This document shows positions 4,418 to 6,046 of a DNA stretch of 6,046 nucleotides, one piece after another; the stretch's first letter is position 1, and every line of letters starts with the position of its first letter. Made by a program: the position numbers and the translations under genes. The stretch lies in assembly GCA_005799475.1 (NCBI GenBank), contig SYGQ01000150.1:1-6046 (forward strand), written 5' to 3'. The DNA is from Planctomycetia bacterium (GTDB lineage: Bacteria; Planctomycetota; Phycisphaerae; Phycisphaerales; SM1A02). The notes below the pieces were generated by a model that searched no databases, had not been told where the DNA came from, and was given only the letters and a program-made list of their open reading frames with translations.

Positions 4418-6046
4418 TCAGCTGCACCCCATGCTGTGGCCGCAGTTGTTGCAGCGGTAGCAGGTGCCATTGCGAACGGTGATCGCGCCACACACATCGC
4501 ACGCTGGCGCATCACCCATCATGTGGGCCATCGCCTGATCCTGTGCGCTGGGCATCACGACGCCACCGAGCCGAAGTTCGCCGCGCTCGGCGATGATTGG
4601 GCCGAACTGCGAAGTCAGCTCGGGTGACTCTGACGGCGAACCGCCGCCGAGGCTCGACTCGAGGTCGGTCGCGGCTGCGGCTGGAGCGAACCGAGTGGAT
4701 CCGACGATCGAGGGTGCGGAACGCCCACCGTCGGTGGTGCCATCCGAACTCGGCTTCATGGGCTCGACGCGCTTTGGGGCATTCTCATCCCTGTATCCGC
4801 TGAGAAACTGCATGCCGAGCCAGCGGAAGATGTAGTCCACAAGGCTCTTGGCGAATGGGATATCCGGGTTGGTGGTCATCCCCTGTGGCTCGAAGCGCTG
4901 GTGGGCAAACTTGTTCACAAGGCTCTGCACCGGGACGCCGTACTGGAGTGCCACGCTGATCGCGGTGCCCAGCGAGTCCATCAAACCGCCGATGGTTGAA
5001 CCTTCCTTGGCCATCGTGATGAACAGCTCACCCGGGCGACCGTCCTCGTAGAGGCCGACGATGAGGTAGCCCTCGTGGCCGCCGACATTGAACTTGTGGG
5101 TGATGGACGAGCGCGTGTCCTGGAGTCGCCGTCGCATCGGCCGCTCGATGACGCGCTCAACGATGCGTTCGACTTCCACTGTGCGGATGAGCGTCTCCAC
5201 TCGGGTGATGGCCACAGGAGTCGCCGGGACCGACGCGGCCGCGTCGAGGCCCTCAGTGTCTTCAGGTTCGGCGTGGTCGGCAGCATCAGACTTTGTCGAG
5301 AGCGGCTGACTCAACTTGCAGCCATCGCGGTAGAGCGCGTTTGCCTTGAGGCCCAGTTCCCACGAGAGCTGGTAGCACGCGCCGATTTCCTCGACCGTGG
5401 CCTCGTTGGGGAGGTTGATGGTCTTGGAGATCGCACCGGATATGAACGGTTGCGCCGCCGCCATCATGTGGATGTGCCCTTCGGGACGGATGAATCGCTC
5501 GCCGGTGGGGCCGCAGCGGTTGGCACAGTCGAACACGCTCAGGTGTTCCGCTTTCAAGTGAGGTGACCCCTCGACGGTCTGCGTGCCGCAAATCACTCGA
5601 TTGAGTGTCTCGATCTGCGCTCGACTGAGCCCGAGCGTGCGAAGTCCGTTGAACTTTGAGTTCTCTCTCGCGGCATCGCTCGTGAGATTGAGAGCCGCGA
5701 ACACGCGCTCGGGGATGGACCACGCCGTGAACGCGAAGCCGAGCTCGAAGACCATCGGCAGGGAGTTCTCGATCACGACGAGTTCGTCGCGAGTGAAGCC
5801 ACGCTCGAGGAGGAATGACCGCAGCGTGGGCGCTGCGGGATCGGGAGCACCGTCCTCGGACGGCATCTGCACATCGAGGCTCAGTCGTCCCATGACATGA
5901 TCGACGATGGCGTCAGACTCGGTTGCCGCGTACCCGAGGGCCGCGAGCGCGGGGCGCAGTGACTGGTTCGCGATCTTGAAGCACCCGCCTCCCGCCAACT
6001 TCTTGAACTTGGTGAGGGCGAAGTCCGGCTCGACGCCGGTGGTGTC
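4418..6046 (-). CDS. nrdJ: Vitamin B12-dependent (class II) ribonucleotide reductase, C-terminal part
   Basis: Class II RNR makes deoxyribonucleotides using adenosylcobalamin as radical source, independent of oxygen. The frame is open to the right edge; 542 C-terminal residues are visible, so the 5' half with the remaining active site lies outside (family about 900-1200 aa). Residues 1-28 (DTTGVEPDFALTKFKKLAGG onward, ending in IANQS) and 167-249 are classical: HLSVFDCANRCG (168-179), GHIHMMAAAQPFISGAISKT (190-209), then NLPNEATVEEIGACYQLSWE and LYRDGCKLSQPL (238-249). A charged linker follows (250-304, with VERIVERVIERP). A TSCPD domain occupies about 306-415 (HKFNVGGHEGYLIVGLYEDG, AISVALQYGVPVQSLVNKF, RFEPQGMTTN). 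After a Ser/Pro/Gly-rich linker (417-514) comes the cysteine tail CDVC-x9-CYRCNNC-x5-C (C516, C519, C529, C532, C535, C541), a zinc-ribbon or redox-relay element typical of NrdJ. No promoter is visible because the start lies outside; a cobalamin riboswitch upstream is possible but unseen. Confidence 0.96.
   Translation of the reverse strand, partial: DTTGVEPDFALTKFKKLAGGGCFKIANQSLRPALAALGYAATESDAIVDHVMGRLSLDVQMPSEDGAPDPAAPTLRSFLLERGFTRDELVVIENSLPMVFELGFAFTAWSIPERVFAALNLTSDAARENSKFNGLRTLGLSRAQIETLNRVICGTQTVEGSPHLKAEHLSVFDCANRCGPTGERFIRPEGHIHMMAAAQPFISGAISKTINLPNEATVEEIGACYQLSWELGLKANALYRDGCKLSQPLSTKSDAADHAEPEDTEGLDAAASVPATPVAITRVETLIRTVEVERIVERVIERPMRRRLQDTRSSITHKFNVGGHEGYLIVGLYEDGRPGELFITMAKEGSTIGGLMDSLGTAISVALQYGVPVQSLVNKFAHQRFEPQGMTTNPDIPFAKSLVDYIFRWLGMQFLSGYRDENAPKRVEPMKPSSDGTTDGGRSAPSIVGSTRFAPAAAATDLESSLGGGSPSESPELTSQFGPIIAERGELRLGGVVMPSAQDQAMAHMMGDAPACDVCGAITVRNGTCYRCNNCGHSMGCS

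Noticed and set aside
3820..4482. 220-codon plus-strand frame across the lipoprotein gene and intergenic region
   Set aside because: Mostly Arg-rich antisense of the Dabb gene; only its last 34 codons, which have their own Shine-Dalgarno, were kept as a finding.

Overview
The window is GC-rich bacterial chromosome with tightly packed housekeeping genes on both strands and no mobile element, CRISPR array, rRNA or tRNA that I can see. The protein styles (a GalE with the SSTCATYG signature, a class II ribonucleotide reductase with TSCPD domain and cysteine tail, a Dabb-domain lipoprotein) and the near absence of Shine-Dalgarno sequences suggest a Planctomycetota-type bacterium, perhaps Phycisphaerae. 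This is an inference from remembered family resemblance, not a search.

Layout, left to right. (1) 1-803, minus: UDP-glucose 4-epimerase galE, with its 3' end off the left edge. (2) 804-864: short divergent intergenic region. (3) 865-1107 and 1104-1466, plus: a two-gene operon with an ATGA overlap, encoding an 80-aa helical protein and a 120-aa possibly Sm/SH3-like small protein, both of unknown function. (4) 1490-2665, minus: acetyl-CoA acetyltransferase-type thiolase with a GTG start and the only strong Shine-Dalgarno among the main genes. (5) 2749-3738, plus: class I fructose-1,6-bisphosphatase. (6) 3751-4131, minus: small lipoprotein carrying a Dabb (dimeric alpha-beta barrel) domain. (7) 4132-4417: 286 bases without a convincing gene, but with three inverted repeats, one of them inside the predicted lipoprotein promoter. 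(8) 4418-6046, minus: C-terminal half of B12-dependent ribonucleotide reductase nrdJ, with its 5' end off the right edge.

The genes do not form one pathway. galE and fbp belong to sugar metabolism (sugar-nucleotide supply and gluconeogenesis), the thiolase to acyl-CoA metabolism, and nrdJ to dNTP synthesis. galE/operon and thiolase/fbp are divergent pairs, while operon/thiolase and fbp/lipoprotein are convergent pairs separated by only 23 and 12 bases. I see no clear new defence or mobile system. The least explained items are the two-gene hypothetical operon, the operator-like palindrome before the lipoprotein, and a hairpin with a small Shine-Dalgarno-led ORF just past nrdJ.
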